The position numbers were made by a program, and so were the translations under genes. The notes under the pieces were generated by a model that saw nothing but the letters and a program-made list of their open reading frames with translations, was not told where the DNA came from and did no database searches. A stretch of 64,000 bases of DNA. Origin: Noviherbaspirillum aerium. GTDB taxonomy: Bacteria > Pseudomonadota > Gammaproteobacteria > Burkholderiales > Burkholderiaceae_D. This document shows, piece after piece, positions 46,962-56,176 of the stretch (within the stretch, counting starts at the first letter, position 1; every line of letters begins with the position of its first letter). The stretch is taken from assembly GCF_008929045.1 (NCBI RefSeq), contig NZ_VFAH01000002.1, positions 310,001 through 374,000 on the forward strand. Reading direction: 5' to 3'.

Positions 46962-47942
46962 TCACTCGACCTTGATGTTGGCGGTCTTGATGAGCTGCGC
47001 CCACTTGGCCACTTCGGCCTTCTGGAAGCTGCCGAGTTCCGCCGGCCCCGCACCCGACGGTTCGACGCCCAGCGCCGTCAGCCGCGATTTGATTTCCGGA
47101 TCCTGGATGATCTTGGCGATCTCGGCGGACAGGCGCTGCACCACCGGCTGCGGCGTGCCGGCCGGAGCAAATACGGCCTGCCATGACACGATCTCGTAAC
47201 CCGGCACGCCGGCTTCCGCCAGCGCCGGTACATCAGGCAACTGCGACGAGCGCTTGGCCGAAGTGACGCCGAGCGCGCGGAGCTTGCCGGACTGGATCAG
47301 CGGCACGGCGGCCAGGATGTTTTCGAACACGAGATCCACTTCGCCGCCCAGCAGGGCCTGCATCGCCGGCGCGCTGCCCTTGTACGGCACATGGACCATC
47401 TTGGTGCCGGTGATCGACTGGAACAAGGCGCCTGACAGGTGCTGCGAGGTGCCGTTGCCGGACGAGGCATAGTTGACGGCTTCCGGCTTGGCCTTGGCGG
47501 CCGCGATCACATCCTGCACGCTGCGGTAAGGGCTGTTGGCATTGACCACCAGCACGTTCGGCAAGGTACCGATCAGGGTGACCGGCTGGAAGTTCTTGAC
47601 CGGGTCATAGGGCATCTTCGAGTACAGGCTGACATTGATCGCATGCGAGCTGATGGTGCCGCCGACCAGGGTATGGCCGTCGGGTGCGGCCTTGGCAACG
47701 AAGTCGGAACCGATGTTGCCGCCGGCGCCAGGCCGGTTTTCAACCACCACCACCGCGCCCAGCGCCGGGCCCAGCTTGCTGGCGATCAGGCGCCCCAGCA
47801 CATCGGTCGTGCCGCCGGCGGCGAAGGGAACGATATAGTTGATGTTCTTGGACGGCCATTTTTCCTGCGCCAGCGCGTCAAATGCCGAAGCGGCCAGTGC
47901 CACGCCGCATGCCCATGCGCTCAGATACTTGCTTGCCTTCAT
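46962..47942 (-). CDS. Bug-family (tripartite tricarboxylate) periplasmic receptor
   Basis: A 326-residue exported binding protein from ATG 47942 (GGAGA upstream). Signal peptide ends near ALA-QE. Family marks: INYIVPFAAGGTTDVLGRLI, VVVENRPGAGGNIGSDFVAK and VPYKGSAPAMQALLGGEVDL. Such Bordetella uptake-gene proteins bind organic acids such as citrate or nicotinate and are abundant in Burkholderiales. No tctBA membrane genes are adjacent. It is 76 bases upstream of the Ldh2-type gene on the same strand. Confidence 0.94.
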   Translation of the reverse strand: MKASKYLSAWACGVALAASAFDALAQEKWPSKNINYIVPFAAGGTTDVLGRLIASKLGPALGAVVVVENRPGAGGNIGSDFVAKAAPDGHTLVGGTISSHAINVSLYSKMPYDPVKNFQPVTLIGTLPNVLVVNANSPYRSVQDVIAAAKAKPEAVNYASSGNGTSQHLSGALFQSITGTKMVHVPYKGSAPAMQALLGGEVDLVFENILAAVPLIQSGKLRALGVTSAKRSSQLPDVPALAEAGVPGYEIVSWQAVFAPAGTPQPVVQRLSAEIAKIIQDPEIKSRLTALGVEPSGAGPAELGSFQKAEVAKWAQLIKTANIKVE

Positions 47943-48130
47943 GATTGTCTCCAGTACTGTTCTGAATGTCCGCCGTTGTTTTCGGTCCTTGCCCGGCATG
48001 CGGAAAATATACGCCAAATGCGATGGCGCAAGACAAGACCTGCATTGCATCCGGCGCATAGCAGAAATGCATGAATGCCGTCACTGCTTGACCAAGGTTT
48101 TTGCAACAATGCGGTCAACGGAGTAGGCTA

Positions 48131-48288
48131 GAGCGGTTTCGCCCTGACCGGCCTGGTCGAGGCCGAGGCGGATTGCCGCTGGAACAAGGCGTGACGACGC
48201 GACATGGCCAAGTCATGGCAAGGCGTCACAACACAGTGCCAGCGGCAATCGGTCCGGGATCGACAGGCAGGTCAAGGTGAAACCGCTC
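48131..48288. repeat. 158-bp imperfect hairpin element (MITE-like)
   Basis: The outer arms GAGCGGTTTC (48131-48140) and GAAACCGCTC (48279-48288) are exact inverse copies. The next 25 bases match at about 22 of 25 positions, then GATTGCCGCTGG (48171-48182) is inverse to CCAGCGGCAATC (48239-48250). The centre also pairs in part (GTGACG with CGTCAC). The whole element could fold as one long stem and looks like a miniature transposable element or long leader hairpin. It is placed just upstream of the ThDP-enzyme gene. Confidence 0.75.
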
Positions 48289-48338
48289 CAGTACCATGCA
48301 TGCAGGCCCCGTTCCCTCTCAACTTCCATGATCCGTCC

Positions 48339-50063
48339 ATGAACCATCCCGACACCGCTGCAATGAACACCGTCTTGGCAAACGGAAACACGGCGCCCCG
48401 CTCCGGCGGCCGCATTCTTGTCGATGCGCTTCGACTTCAGGGTGTGGAGCGCGTTTTTTGCGTTCCCGGCGAAAGCTATCTCGACGTGCTCGACGCACTG
48501 GTCGACGTCCCTGAAATCGAAACCATCGTGACCAAGCATGAGGGCGCGGCGGCCAACATGGCCGAAGCGGACGGCAAGCTGACGGGCCGGCCGGGCGTGT
48601 GTTTCGTCACCCGCGGGCCGGGTGCGACGCATGCCAGCATTGGTGTGCACATCGCCTTCCAGGATTCGACACCGATGATTCTTTTCATCGGCCAGGTCGC
48701 GCGCGAGCATCTCGGCCGTGAAGCTTTTCAGGAAGTCGATTATGTGCAGATGTTCGGACCGCTTGCCAAGTGGGTGGTGGAAATCGACGATGCGGCCCGC
48801 ATTCCGGAATTCATTGCGCGCGCGTTTGCCTGCGCCACCACGGGACGCCCCGGCCCGGTGGTGATCTCGCTGCCGGAAGACATCCTTGGCGAGATGCTTG
48901 CGGTAAAGGATGTGCCTGCCTGCCGCCCGACCCAGCCGGCGGTGGCGCCGCAGGACAGCGCATTGCTGCTGCAGGAATTGCAGGCAGCGAAACAGCCGCT
49001 GGTCATTCTCGGCGGCATGGGATGGGATGAACAGGCGACGCGCGATTTCGCCGGCTTCATCCAGCGCTGGAACCTGCCGGTGGCCTGCGCCTTCCGGCGC
49101 CAGGACCTGTTCGACAACCGCGACCGCCATTACGTCGGCCATCTCAGCCTGGGAGTCAATCCCACGCTGGCGGCGCGCGTGCAGCAGGCCGACCTGATAC
49201 TGGCGGTCGGCACGCGCCTCGGCGATATCACGACCAACGGCTATACCCATCTCCTGCCGCCGCAGCCGGCGCAGCGCCTGGTCCACATCCATGCCGACGC
49301 CGGCGAGCTCGGCCGCGTCTACCAGCCGGCGCTGGCGATGAATGCATCGATGCCGCAGGCAGCTTCCATGCTGGCCGGCCTGCCGGCCCCCACTGCGTCC
49401 GGTGCATCCGCATGGTCCGCCTGGACGGAAGGCATGCGCGCCGAACATGATGCCTTCATCACGGCGCCTGCGCCGCATGAGAAATACCAGGGCGTCAACA
49501 TGTCGTTCGTGATGGACCATCTCAACAAGACGCTGCCGGATGACGCCATCCTGACGAACGGCGCGGGCAACTATACGGTCTGGGTACACCGCTTCTATCA
49601 GTACCGCCGGCCGCGCACCGAACTCGCGCCGACCTGCGGCGCAATGGGTTACGGGCTGCCGGCTTCGATCGCGGCGAAGCTGCGCCACCCCGAGCGCACC
49701 GTCATCTGCTTCGCCGGCGACGGCTGCTTCCTGATGTATCCGCAGGAAATCGTTACCGCGATGGAAAACAACGCGGCCATCATCGTCATCATCGTAAACA
49801 ACGGCATGTACGGCACGATCCGCATGCACCAGGAAAAGCGCTTCCCGGGTCGCATCAGCGCAACCACCATCCAGCCGCCCGACCTCGCGGCCCTGGCGCG
49901 CTCGATGGGCGCCCATGCGGAACAGGTGAATGCGGATGAAGAGTTTCCCGAAGCCTTCGCACGCGCCGCGCGCAGCGGAAAACCGGCGGTCATCGAACTG
50001 CGCGTCGATCCACGACAGATCACGCCGCAGATGCGGCTTGCCGAAGATGCGCCGCTGACCTGA
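48339..50063 (+). CDS. Acetolactate synthase-like ThDP-dependent enzyme
   Basis: A 574-residue enzyme from ATG 48339. Earlier in-frame starts lie inside the hairpin element and are unlikely; ATG 48363 is possible. The catalytic glutamate is in TKHEGAAANMAEADGK; the ThDP-binding motif GDGCFLMYPQEIVTAMENNA is near the C-terminus. It belongs to the family that includes acetolactate synthase, glyoxylate carboligase and 2-oxo-acid decarboxylases; no regulatory subunit follows, so it is a catabolic type. It is divergent from the Bug/dehydrogenase genes and shares the region with the LysR gene. The substrate is unknown. Confidence 0.92.
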   Translation: MNHPDTAAMNTVLANGNTAPRSGGRILVDALRLQGVERVFCVPGESYLDVLDALVDVPEIETIVTKHEGAAANMAEADGKLTGRPGVCFVTRGPGATHASIGVHIAFQDSTPMILFIGQVAREHLGREAFQEVDYVQMFGPLAKWVVEIDDAARIPEFIARAFACATTGRPGPVVISLPEDILGEMLAVKDVPACRPTQPAVAPQDSALLLQELQAAKQPLVILGGMGWDEQATRDFAGFIQRWNLPVACAFRRQDLFDNRDRHYVGHLSLGVNPTLAARVQQADLILAVGTRLGDITTNGYTHLLPPQPAQRLVHIHADAGELGRVYQPALAMNASMPQAASMLAGLPAPTASGASAWSAWTEGMRAEHDAFITAPAPHEKYQGVNMSFVMDHLNKTLPDDAILTNGAGNYTVWVHRFYQYRRPRTELAPTCGAMGYGLPASIAAKLRHPERTVICFAGDGCFLMYPQEIVTAMENNAAIIVIIVNNGMYGTIRMHQEKRFPGRISATTIQPPDLAALARSMGAHAEQVNADEEFPEAFARAARSGKPAVIELRVDPRQITPQMRLAEDAPLT

Positions 50064-50074
50064 AAGTGCAACGC

Positions 50075-50115
50075 GAAGTTCAGGCCGGCAGTACCAGCCC
50101 GTCGGCCTGAACTTC
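50075..50115. terminator. Inverted repeat between convergent genes
   Basis: GAAGTTCAGGCC and GGCCTGAACTTC, 12 exact bases, are separated by 17. The element lies at the 3' end of both the ThDP gene and the c-di-GMP gene and may be a bidirectional terminator; no T run is present. Confidence 0.45.
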
Positions 50116-52806
50116 CTGCGTCATGTGCCGGAACAGCCTGCGCCGGACAAGGAAGTGGGTTGCCTCGCCCGCCGGCACCGGGCGCGAAACCAGATACCCC
50201 TGCACCTCGTTGCAGCCAAGCGCCTGCAGCACCTGGAGCTGCTCCGCCGTCTCCACGCCTTCGGCCACCACATGCATGCCGAGGATATGCGCCATCGACA
50301 CGATGGTCATGAAGAAGGCTTCGCCCGTCTCGCCCTTGGCGAGCTCGCGGGTGAAGGCCTGGTCCACCTTGAGCACATCAAGGTCGAGCCGCTGCAGCTG
50401 CGCCAGCGAGGAATAGCCTGTGCCGAAATCGTCGACTGCAACCCGGATGCCACATGACTTGATGGCATTGATGTCTTCCGCCACTTTCTGGCTGTCCTGC
50501 AGCATGCAGGATTCGGTAATCTCGAGTTCCAGCAGCGAGGGCGCGACGCCATGGCGATCAAGGCTGGACATGAGCACCGACTTCAAGTCGGCATGGGCGA
50601 ATTGCTTCGGCGAGACATTGACGGAGACCGGGACCGCCTGCAATTGCTGTCTCTGCCAGGCGGCAATCTGTGCGCAGGCCCGGTCGATCACGATTTCACC
50701 GATCTGCACGATCAGTCCGGTCTCTTCCGCCAGCGGAATGAATTCCCCCGGAGACACCATGCCGCGCTCGGGATGCATCCAGCGCACCAGCGCTTCCATG
50801 CTGGTCAGTTCGCCCGTGGTGGCATTGACCCGAGGCTGGTAGTGCAGCAGAAATTCCCTGTTCTCGATCGCATGCCGCAACGCATGTTCGGCGCCGATGC
50901 GGTTCACGATTCGTTCAGTCTGTTCCCGGGTATAGAACGCGAAATGTCCCTTGCCGTTGTTCTTTGCCACGTACATTGCGGTGTCGGCATGCTTGAGCAG
51001 CGCCTCCATCGTCGTACCGTCTTCCGGAAACAGGCTCACGCCCGCCGATGCCTGCATCGTGTATTCGAAGCCGCCGGTTACCTGGAACGGAACGGAGAGC
51101 AGGCGCAGGATGCGCGCCGCCGCATTGGAGGCATCCTCCCGGGTCGGGACCCGGCCGAGGACGATGGTGAATTCATCGCCGCCGAGGCGCACCACATGAT
51201 CGCCGGGACGCAATACCGAAAGCATGCGCTGGCCGGCCTGGCGAAGAATATCGTCTCCCGCCGAATGCCCCATGGAGTTGTTGACGTCCTTGAAATTGTC
51301 GAGATCGAGATAGAGTACCGCGAGAGAGGCCTGCTGCTGTTCGGCTTGCCTGAGCAGCAGCGGGAGATGCTGGGAGAGCCAGTGGCGGTTGGGAAGCTGG
51401 GTCAACGCATCGCGGTTGGCGAGATCGTTCAGCGTACGTTCATGTTGCTTGCTCTGCGTAATATCGCGCATGGTGATGGCGATACCGTCACCGGAACGCA
51501 CCAGCCGCCGGTGAACCCAGACCTGGGTGCCGTTGATCGGCATGCGGAATTCATCCTGATGGAATCCCTTCTGCATTGCGTCCCGGTAGACCTGCATGAC
51601 GCGGTCCCCCATCTTTCCGGAATAGAGTTGCGAGAAGCGCATCTCCAGCACCCGGTGCTTGTCCAGCCCCAGCATGCGCGCGCCGCGTTCATTGCAGTTT
51701 TCGACGACGAAATCGGTGATCCGGTGATCGTTTCCATACAGCGCCCGGGCCATGAAGAAGCCTTCCTGCGCGCCCTCTGTTGCAAGACGGTAGGTATCGG
51801 TAATGACCGCAGTCTGGTGCTTGCGCCATGCCAGCCGGCCGAAGAAGATGCTTCCCATGATGCCGAGCAGTCCCAGCAGCGCCACTCCGCCAGCCGCGAG
51901 TCCCATGTAATCGCGGCGCAGCGCCTCGTAAGTGGCATACACATCTTCCTCCGCCATCGCCACGACGGAAACGAAAGAATATTTTTCGAGCTTTTGCCAG
52001 GCAACGATGCGCGATCTGCCATCCACGAACCGCTCGGCGGGAGCCACCTCGGTGCCTTGTGCACGCTTGAAAACCGCCGGAGCGGTCGACAGCCTTGAAT
52101 ACTGGCGCAGATTTTTGCCAGCCTTCAAGGCGATGATATCGCCCTTGTCGTTGAGCACGGCAAGCACGTCGTTCGATCCCTCGGAAGCCTTCTCATAGAA
52201 AGAGGCAAGGAATGCGGGCGCGACGCCCGCGTAGACGATGCCGTCGAAACGGCCCTGGCTGTCGGTCAGCGCACGGCTGAAAATCACGATGGGCTTGCCG
52301 ACAATGCGGCCATGCTCGATCCGCGAAATTTGCAGACCGGTTGCCTGACCGTTCTTGTGCGCCAGGAAATAAGGGCGGTCGGACAAGTCGACGTTGCCGG
52401 GGCGCTTGAGCAGGCCTGTGACTACCTTGCCATGCTTGTCCACGACGCCGAGAGAAAAATCGTCGCTGACCGGATACAAGCCCTGGCCGGCCTGCTCCTC
52501 AAGCCGCAGCTTGCCGCCGCTCTGCTTCCAGTAATACGACAGCGTCAGCGTAATCTGGTCGAGATGGTCGGCGCTGCGGGACAGTTGCTCGGCATAGGAA
52601 CTGGCAAGGGAACGAGCATCACGGAATGCCTGCTCGCGGCTGTTGTCTTTCTCGGCCTGGACCCGTGACAGGGACAGCATCCATACCGCGGCGGCAAGCG
52701 CCATGCAGGCCACGGGCCAGCCGATGATCAGCCAAAGACTGCTCTTGAGGAAGCGTAGCTGTGTTAGCGCACTCCGGACCTCATCGGTCTTGTTCTCGGT
52801 CTCCAA
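50080..52806 (-). CDS. CACHE-PAS-GGDEF-EAL c-di-GMP signalling protein (second copy)
   Basis: A 908-residue inner-membrane protein with the same layout as the one at 0.7-3.4 kb: helix 25-45, double-CACHE sensor 50-300, helix 302-326, PAS about 340-455, GGDEF at 470-620 and EAL at 640-890. The cyclase motif is GGDEF (542-546), the phosphodiesterase motif EAL (671-673) with DDFGTGYSS at 792-800. Both activities are likely possible. Compared with the first copy the codon use fits the GC-rich neighbourhood, so this one looks native. Its target is unknown; the curli genes 8 kb away are a reasonable candidate since curli are usually c-di-GMP-controlled. Confidence 0.94.
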   Translation of the reverse strand: METENKTDEVRSALTQLRFLKSSLWLIIGWPVACMALAAAVWMLSLSRVQAEKDNSREQAFRDARSLASSYAEQLSRSADHLDQITLTLSYYWKQSGGKLRLEEQAGQGLYPVSDDFSLGVVDKHGKVVTGLLKRPGNVDLSDRPYFLAHKNGQATGLQISRIEHGRIVGKPIVIFSRALTDSQGRFDGIVYAGVAPAFLASFYEKASEGSNDVLAVLNDKGDIIALKAGKNLRQYSRLSTAPAVFKRAQGTEVAPAERFVDGRSRIVAWQKLEKYSFVSVVAMAEEDVYATYEALRRDYMGLAAGGVALLGLLGIMGSIFFGRLAWRKHQTAVITDTYRLATEGAQEGFFMARALYGNDHRITDFVVENCNERGARMLGLDKHRVLEMRFSQLYSGKMGDRVMQVYRDAMQKGFHQDEFRMPINGTQVWVHRRLVRSGDGIAITMRDITQSKQHERTLNDLANRDALTQLPNRHWLSQHLPLLLRQAEQQQASLAVLYLDLDNFKDVNNSMGHSAGDDILRQAGQRMLSVLRPGDHVVRLGGDEFTIVLGRVPTREDASNAAARILRLLSVPFQVTGGFEYTMQASAGVSLFPEDGTTMEALLKHADTAMYVAKNNGKGHFAFYTREQTERIVNRIGAEHALRHAIENREFLLHYQPRVNATTGELTSMEALVRWMHPERGMVSPGEFIPLAEETGLIVQIGEIVIDRACAQIAAWQRQQLQAVPVSVNVSPKQFAHADLKSVLMSSLDRHGVAPSLLELEITESCMLQDSQKVAEDINAIKSCGIRVAVDDFGTGYSSLAQLQRLDLDVLKVDQAFTRELAKGETGEAFFMTIVSMAHILGMHVVAEGVETAEQLQVLQALGCNEVQGYLVSRPVPAGEATHFLVRRRLFRHMTQEVQADGLVLPA

Positions 52807-53052
52807 ATCTTCTCCGATTGCGCAGCATTCTCGTTATGTTCGCACCGGCTCGCACCGGGTTGATATGGAGAGGATAGACGTTTTTCCATGGCAAGGAAAG
52901 CATCAGGACCGACGGAAGACCCGCCGCATCGAATTCGCCGCACCTGTGGACGTTCAGGATGCAACAAGGATGCCCCCGTCCTTGCCGTCCCCAGGCTTGT
53001 TACGGTTTGCAAAAGCACAATCTTTCGGGAAGGTGCGGCGATCATGCCAGAC

Positions 53053-53778
53053 TCATACCGTCCACATGAACCATAGGCCAAGCAACAGTGCGCCGATGCT
53101 GGCAAGCGTCGCTGCGGTGCGCACGGTATGCAGCTGCGTCCACAGCAGCAGGCCGGTAATTGACAAAACAATCATGCCGGCGGCAATCGTATCCGACAGA
53201 AGCACCCAGAACGCATTGACGCCGACCGCCATATGCAGCCGGACCAGCATGCCGATCGGCGTGGCGTCGGTCTGGTCCACCTTCATGAAACGGTTGCCGA
53301 CAAAATACTCTGCGCTCAGGCCGCCTTCCGGCCGGTTCATGGTGACGGTCCATCGCTGCGGCTGCGCGACCTCCGTTTCGTTGAAGACGAAGGTTTGTCC
53401 AGCATGCGAACGCATGACCGGCGGCGACACGGGTGAAAACCTGAGTTCGCGCTGAAGCCAGGCAGACATGTCTGCGGGAGACGTGAAGCCTTGCTGCGGA
53501 ACCTGGAGCTGCACTGTGTGCTGCCTGGTTTTCTCCACCGGAATTTTCATGATGGCGCGATGATTGAGCAGAATGCCGGTGGCGCCGAACAGCAGCCCGA
53601 GCACCGCGCCCCACAAGCCGACATACAGATGCGTCTTGCGCAACCATGTCAGGAAGACCGCCTTTCTGCTCCGCGGGCGCTTGCGGGCAAGTCGGCGATT
53701 TTCCGCATCGGCCTGGTCGGCTTGATGCGGCAGCGATTTATAGGCAACGGATGTTTCGGACATGGGCATTGCAGTCAA
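53053..53778 (-). CDS. PepSY-type membrane protein linked to the siderophore receptor
   Basis: A 241-residue membrane protein. The segment RKTHLYVGLWGAVLGLLFGA (about 48-67) is the typical first helix of PepSY_TM proteins; further helices close the C-terminus (WVLLSDTIAAGMIVLSITGL, ASIGALLLGLWFMW). These proteins are frequently encoded next to TonB-dependent receptors and may reduce ferric siderophores. It lies 47 bases after the receptor gene and is probably in the same transcript. Confidence 0.88.
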   Translation of the reverse strand: MTAMPMSETSVAYKSLPHQADQADAENRRLARKRPRSRKAVFLTWLRKTHLYVGLWGAVLGLLFGATGILLNHRAIMKIPVEKTRQHTVQLQVPQQGFTSPADMSAWLQRELRFSPVSPPVMRSHAGQTFVFNETEVAQPQRWTVTMNRPEGGLSAEYFVGNRFMKVDQTDATPIGMLVRLHMAVGVNAFWVLLSDTIAAGMIVLSITGLLLWTQLHTVRTAATLASIGALLLGLWFMWTV

Positions 53779-53825
53779 TCAGCGGTAAGCAGGAACATGG
53801 AGGAGGATGCAAGGAGGGGCATCGC

Positions 53826-55946
53826 CTAGAAGTTGTAACGGGCAGTCAACTGAACATTGCGCGGCGCGCCAGGCAGATTGAGATTTGCCGCGCTGCCATG
53901 GCCGGAAACGATGTAGCCGCGATCAAACAGATTGTTGATGTTGAGCTGCAGGTCAAGCTTGTTGAATCGGTATCCGAGCATCGCATCCACCGTGGTATAG
54001 GATGGCAAGGTCACGGTATTGCCCGGATTGGCAAAGCGGTCGCCCACGTAATTGAAGCCGGCGCCGGCCCGGTAGCCGCCGCCGAAGTTTTTGGTCGCCC
54101 ACAGATTGGCGCTATGACGCGGCGTCAGTGTCGCGCGCTTGCCCTGCACGGATTGCCCCGCATCGATTGCGGTGGACGTGGTGACCTTCGCATCAATGTA
54201 GGCATAACCGGCCCAGAGCTGCCAGCCCCGCGGCAAATCGCCGGTGAAGGTCAGCTCGAAGCCGTCGCTGCGCTGCACGCCGATGGGGATCAGCCGGCTG
54301 GTGTTGCTCGGGTCGGTCGCCTTGATATTGGTTCGCTCCAGGCGGAACAGCGAGGCCGTGGCCGAGGCAAGGCCGTCGAGGAAATCGAATTTCGCGCCGA
54401 TCTCCTTGTTGGTCGTTTCTTCCGGCGCCAGCTGCGCGTTGTTGGCGGCAAGCGGGAAAATCTCGCCCGACGGCTGGAACGACCTGCTCATCGACAGATA
54501 GTAAGACTGGTTCGCCGCCGGCTGATATACCAGGCCGGCGCGCGGACTCCATGCGGTATCGGTGCGGGCCAGGTTGGATTGGCCGGCGCGCCGCTCGCGG
54601 GTTTCCTGTTCAAACCGGTCATAACGGATGCCGGCCAGCGCTTTCCATTGACTGGACAGGGTCATCAGATCCTGCACATAGGCGCTGCTGGTGGTGAGGA
54701 TGCCGAGATTGTCGGTCGATGGCGCGGCGCTGACATTCAGGGGCAGGATGGGCAGCACCGGGTTGAACAGGGCAACGGTGGCGATGTTGGTCTGGGTGCG
54801 GAACAGCTGGTCCTTGTCCTGCTTGCCGATTTCCACGCCATAGAGCATCTGGTGAACCGTGCCGCCAAGCGCGAGCTTCTGCTGCAGTTCGGTCTGGTTG
54901 AAATAGCCGTCTTCCTCGCGCCGCACATTGCTGCGGTTGAGGGAAGCAGTCAATGCGGTTTCGCTGACCGATCCGACCAGTGTATTGTTGCGATTGAGTT
55001 TGTAATCATAGTGGCGCAATGCATTGCGCAGCGACAGCGTATCGCTGAAGCGGTGCGCCAGCGTGAAGCCGAGCGCGGTGACATCGGCCTGCGAAGTATC
55101 GACGTCGCGCGCATTGCGTGCGCCATAGTAGGCGCTGGCCGCGACATCGACCGGGCGCCCCCGGTAGGCGGGGATGCCGAAATCGGTGACGCGGCGGTCG
55201 GACAGGTATTCCGCCTGCAGCAGCAAGTCGGTCTGGGCGCCGAGCTTGACCGAGAGCGAGGGCGAGATGGCTTCCCGGTTCAGAAACTGCTGGTCGCGAT
55301 AGCTGTCGGCGCGTTCGATCGCGCCGGTCACGCGGAAGGCGATGCCGCTGTCACTGAAGCTGCGCGCCAGGTCGAATTCCCCGCGGCGCTGATTGTCGCT
55401 GCCGATCTGCGTGACGACTTCGCTCCTGTCGATGCCGGGTTTCTTGCTGATGCGGTTGATCAGGCCGCCGGAGGAACCGCGGCCATACAGCACGGAAGCG
55501 GGCCCCTTGATCACTTCGACCTGCTCGATGTTCGACAGATCGCGGAAATACAGCGCGTCGTCGCGCAGGCCGTCGATGAATTGATCGGCGATGGCGGTGA
55601 AGCCGCGTATGGTGACCTGGTCGCGCTGTCCGTCACCATGCGACAGGCCGATGCCCGGCACCATCTTCATTGCATCCTGCATGGAAGTCGCGCGCTGATC
55701 ACGCAGCAATTGCTGCGGCACCACGTTGACCGCTTGCGGAATATCGCGCAGGGGCGCTTCGATCTTGGTCGCGGTGTTCGCGGTCGGCGCATTGTAGGTC
55801 GGGGGCAGGTCGCGCGACCCGCTTACCCGAACGGCAGGCAGCATTGCCTCCGTCTCGGCGGCGGCGACCTGCGCCTGTGTTGTCTGAAATGCCTGCTGAA
55901 TAGCCAGCGCCGCGAGCAGCGCCAGCCTGTTTGTTGTGATAGCCAT
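53826..55946 (-). CDS. TonB-dependent catecholate-type siderophore receptor
   Basis: A 706-residue outer-membrane receptor. Signal peptide ends near TQA-QV; the plug includes LRDIPQAVNVVPQQLLRDQR, MVPGIGLSHGDGQRDQVTIR and RGSSGGLINRISKKPG. The last residue is the usual aromatic Phe (LTARYNF). The layout fits Fiu/BfrZ-type ferric catecholate receptors; the ligand is not certain. It is followed by the PepSY protein and preceded by the FTR1 permease, so the three form an iron-uptake set. I saw no strong Fur box in its own upstream 230 bases. Confidence 0.93.
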   Translation of the reverse strand: MAITTNRLALLAALAIQQAFQTTQAQVAAAETEAMLPAVRVSGSRDLPPTYNAPTANTATKIEAPLRDIPQAVNVVPQQLLRDQRATSMQDAMKMVPGIGLSHGDGQRDQVTIRGFTAIADQFIDGLRDDALYFRDLSNIEQVEVIKGPASVLYGRGSSGGLINRISKKPGIDRSEVVTQIGSDNQRRGEFDLARSFSDSGIAFRVTGAIERADSYRDQQFLNREAISPSLSVKLGAQTDLLLQAEYLSDRRVTDFGIPAYRGRPVDVAASAYYGARNARDVDTSQADVTALGFTLAHRFSDTLSLRNALRHYDYKLNRNNTLVGSVSETALTASLNRSNVRREEDGYFNQTELQQKLALGGTVHQMLYGVEIGKQDKDQLFRTQTNIATVALFNPVLPILPLNVSAAPSTDNLGILTTSSAYVQDLMTLSSQWKALAGIRYDRFEQETRERRAGQSNLARTDTAWSPRAGLVYQPAANQSYYLSMSRSFQPSGEIFPLAANNAQLAPEETTNKEIGAKFDFLDGLASATASLFRLERTNIKATDPSNTSRLIPIGVQRSDGFELTFTGDLPRGWQLWAGYAYIDAKVTTSTAIDAGQSVQGKRATLTPRHSANLWATKNFGGGYRAGAGFNYVGDRFANPGNTVTLPSYTTVDAMLGYRFNKLDLQLNINNLFDRGYIVSGHGSAANLNLPGAPRNVQLTARYNF

Positions 55947-56176
55947 CGGCCCTCCCTGTTGTTATTTAATTGATGGTGGCTGGCTATGGTCGGAAGACTG
56001 TTGCTGGCTTGCGTGAAAAAATGCATCGAAATCATCGCGGACACTCATCCGCGCCGGCGGTACGCCGGTGTTGGTTATTGTTCGCCGCTAGTCGTGTGAG
56101 TCATGAATGAATTGTCGACGCGCTATCGGCGCGATTCCTGTTCATCATTTAACCAACGAATACTTGATTGGCACCA

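Noticed and set aside
48204-48338. Upstream start for the ThDP enzyme
   Set aside because: The added residues (starting MAKSWQGVTTQCQRQSVRDR) fall within the hairpin element and have no family similarity.
53646-55973. A 775-residue plus-strand frame
   Set aside because: Antisense shadow of the TonB receptor on the minus strand; no family features and no ribosome site.
55947-56176. Fur box upstream of the siderophore receptor
   Set aside because: Only half-site-like matches (around 56141-56160) were found; not good enough to report.
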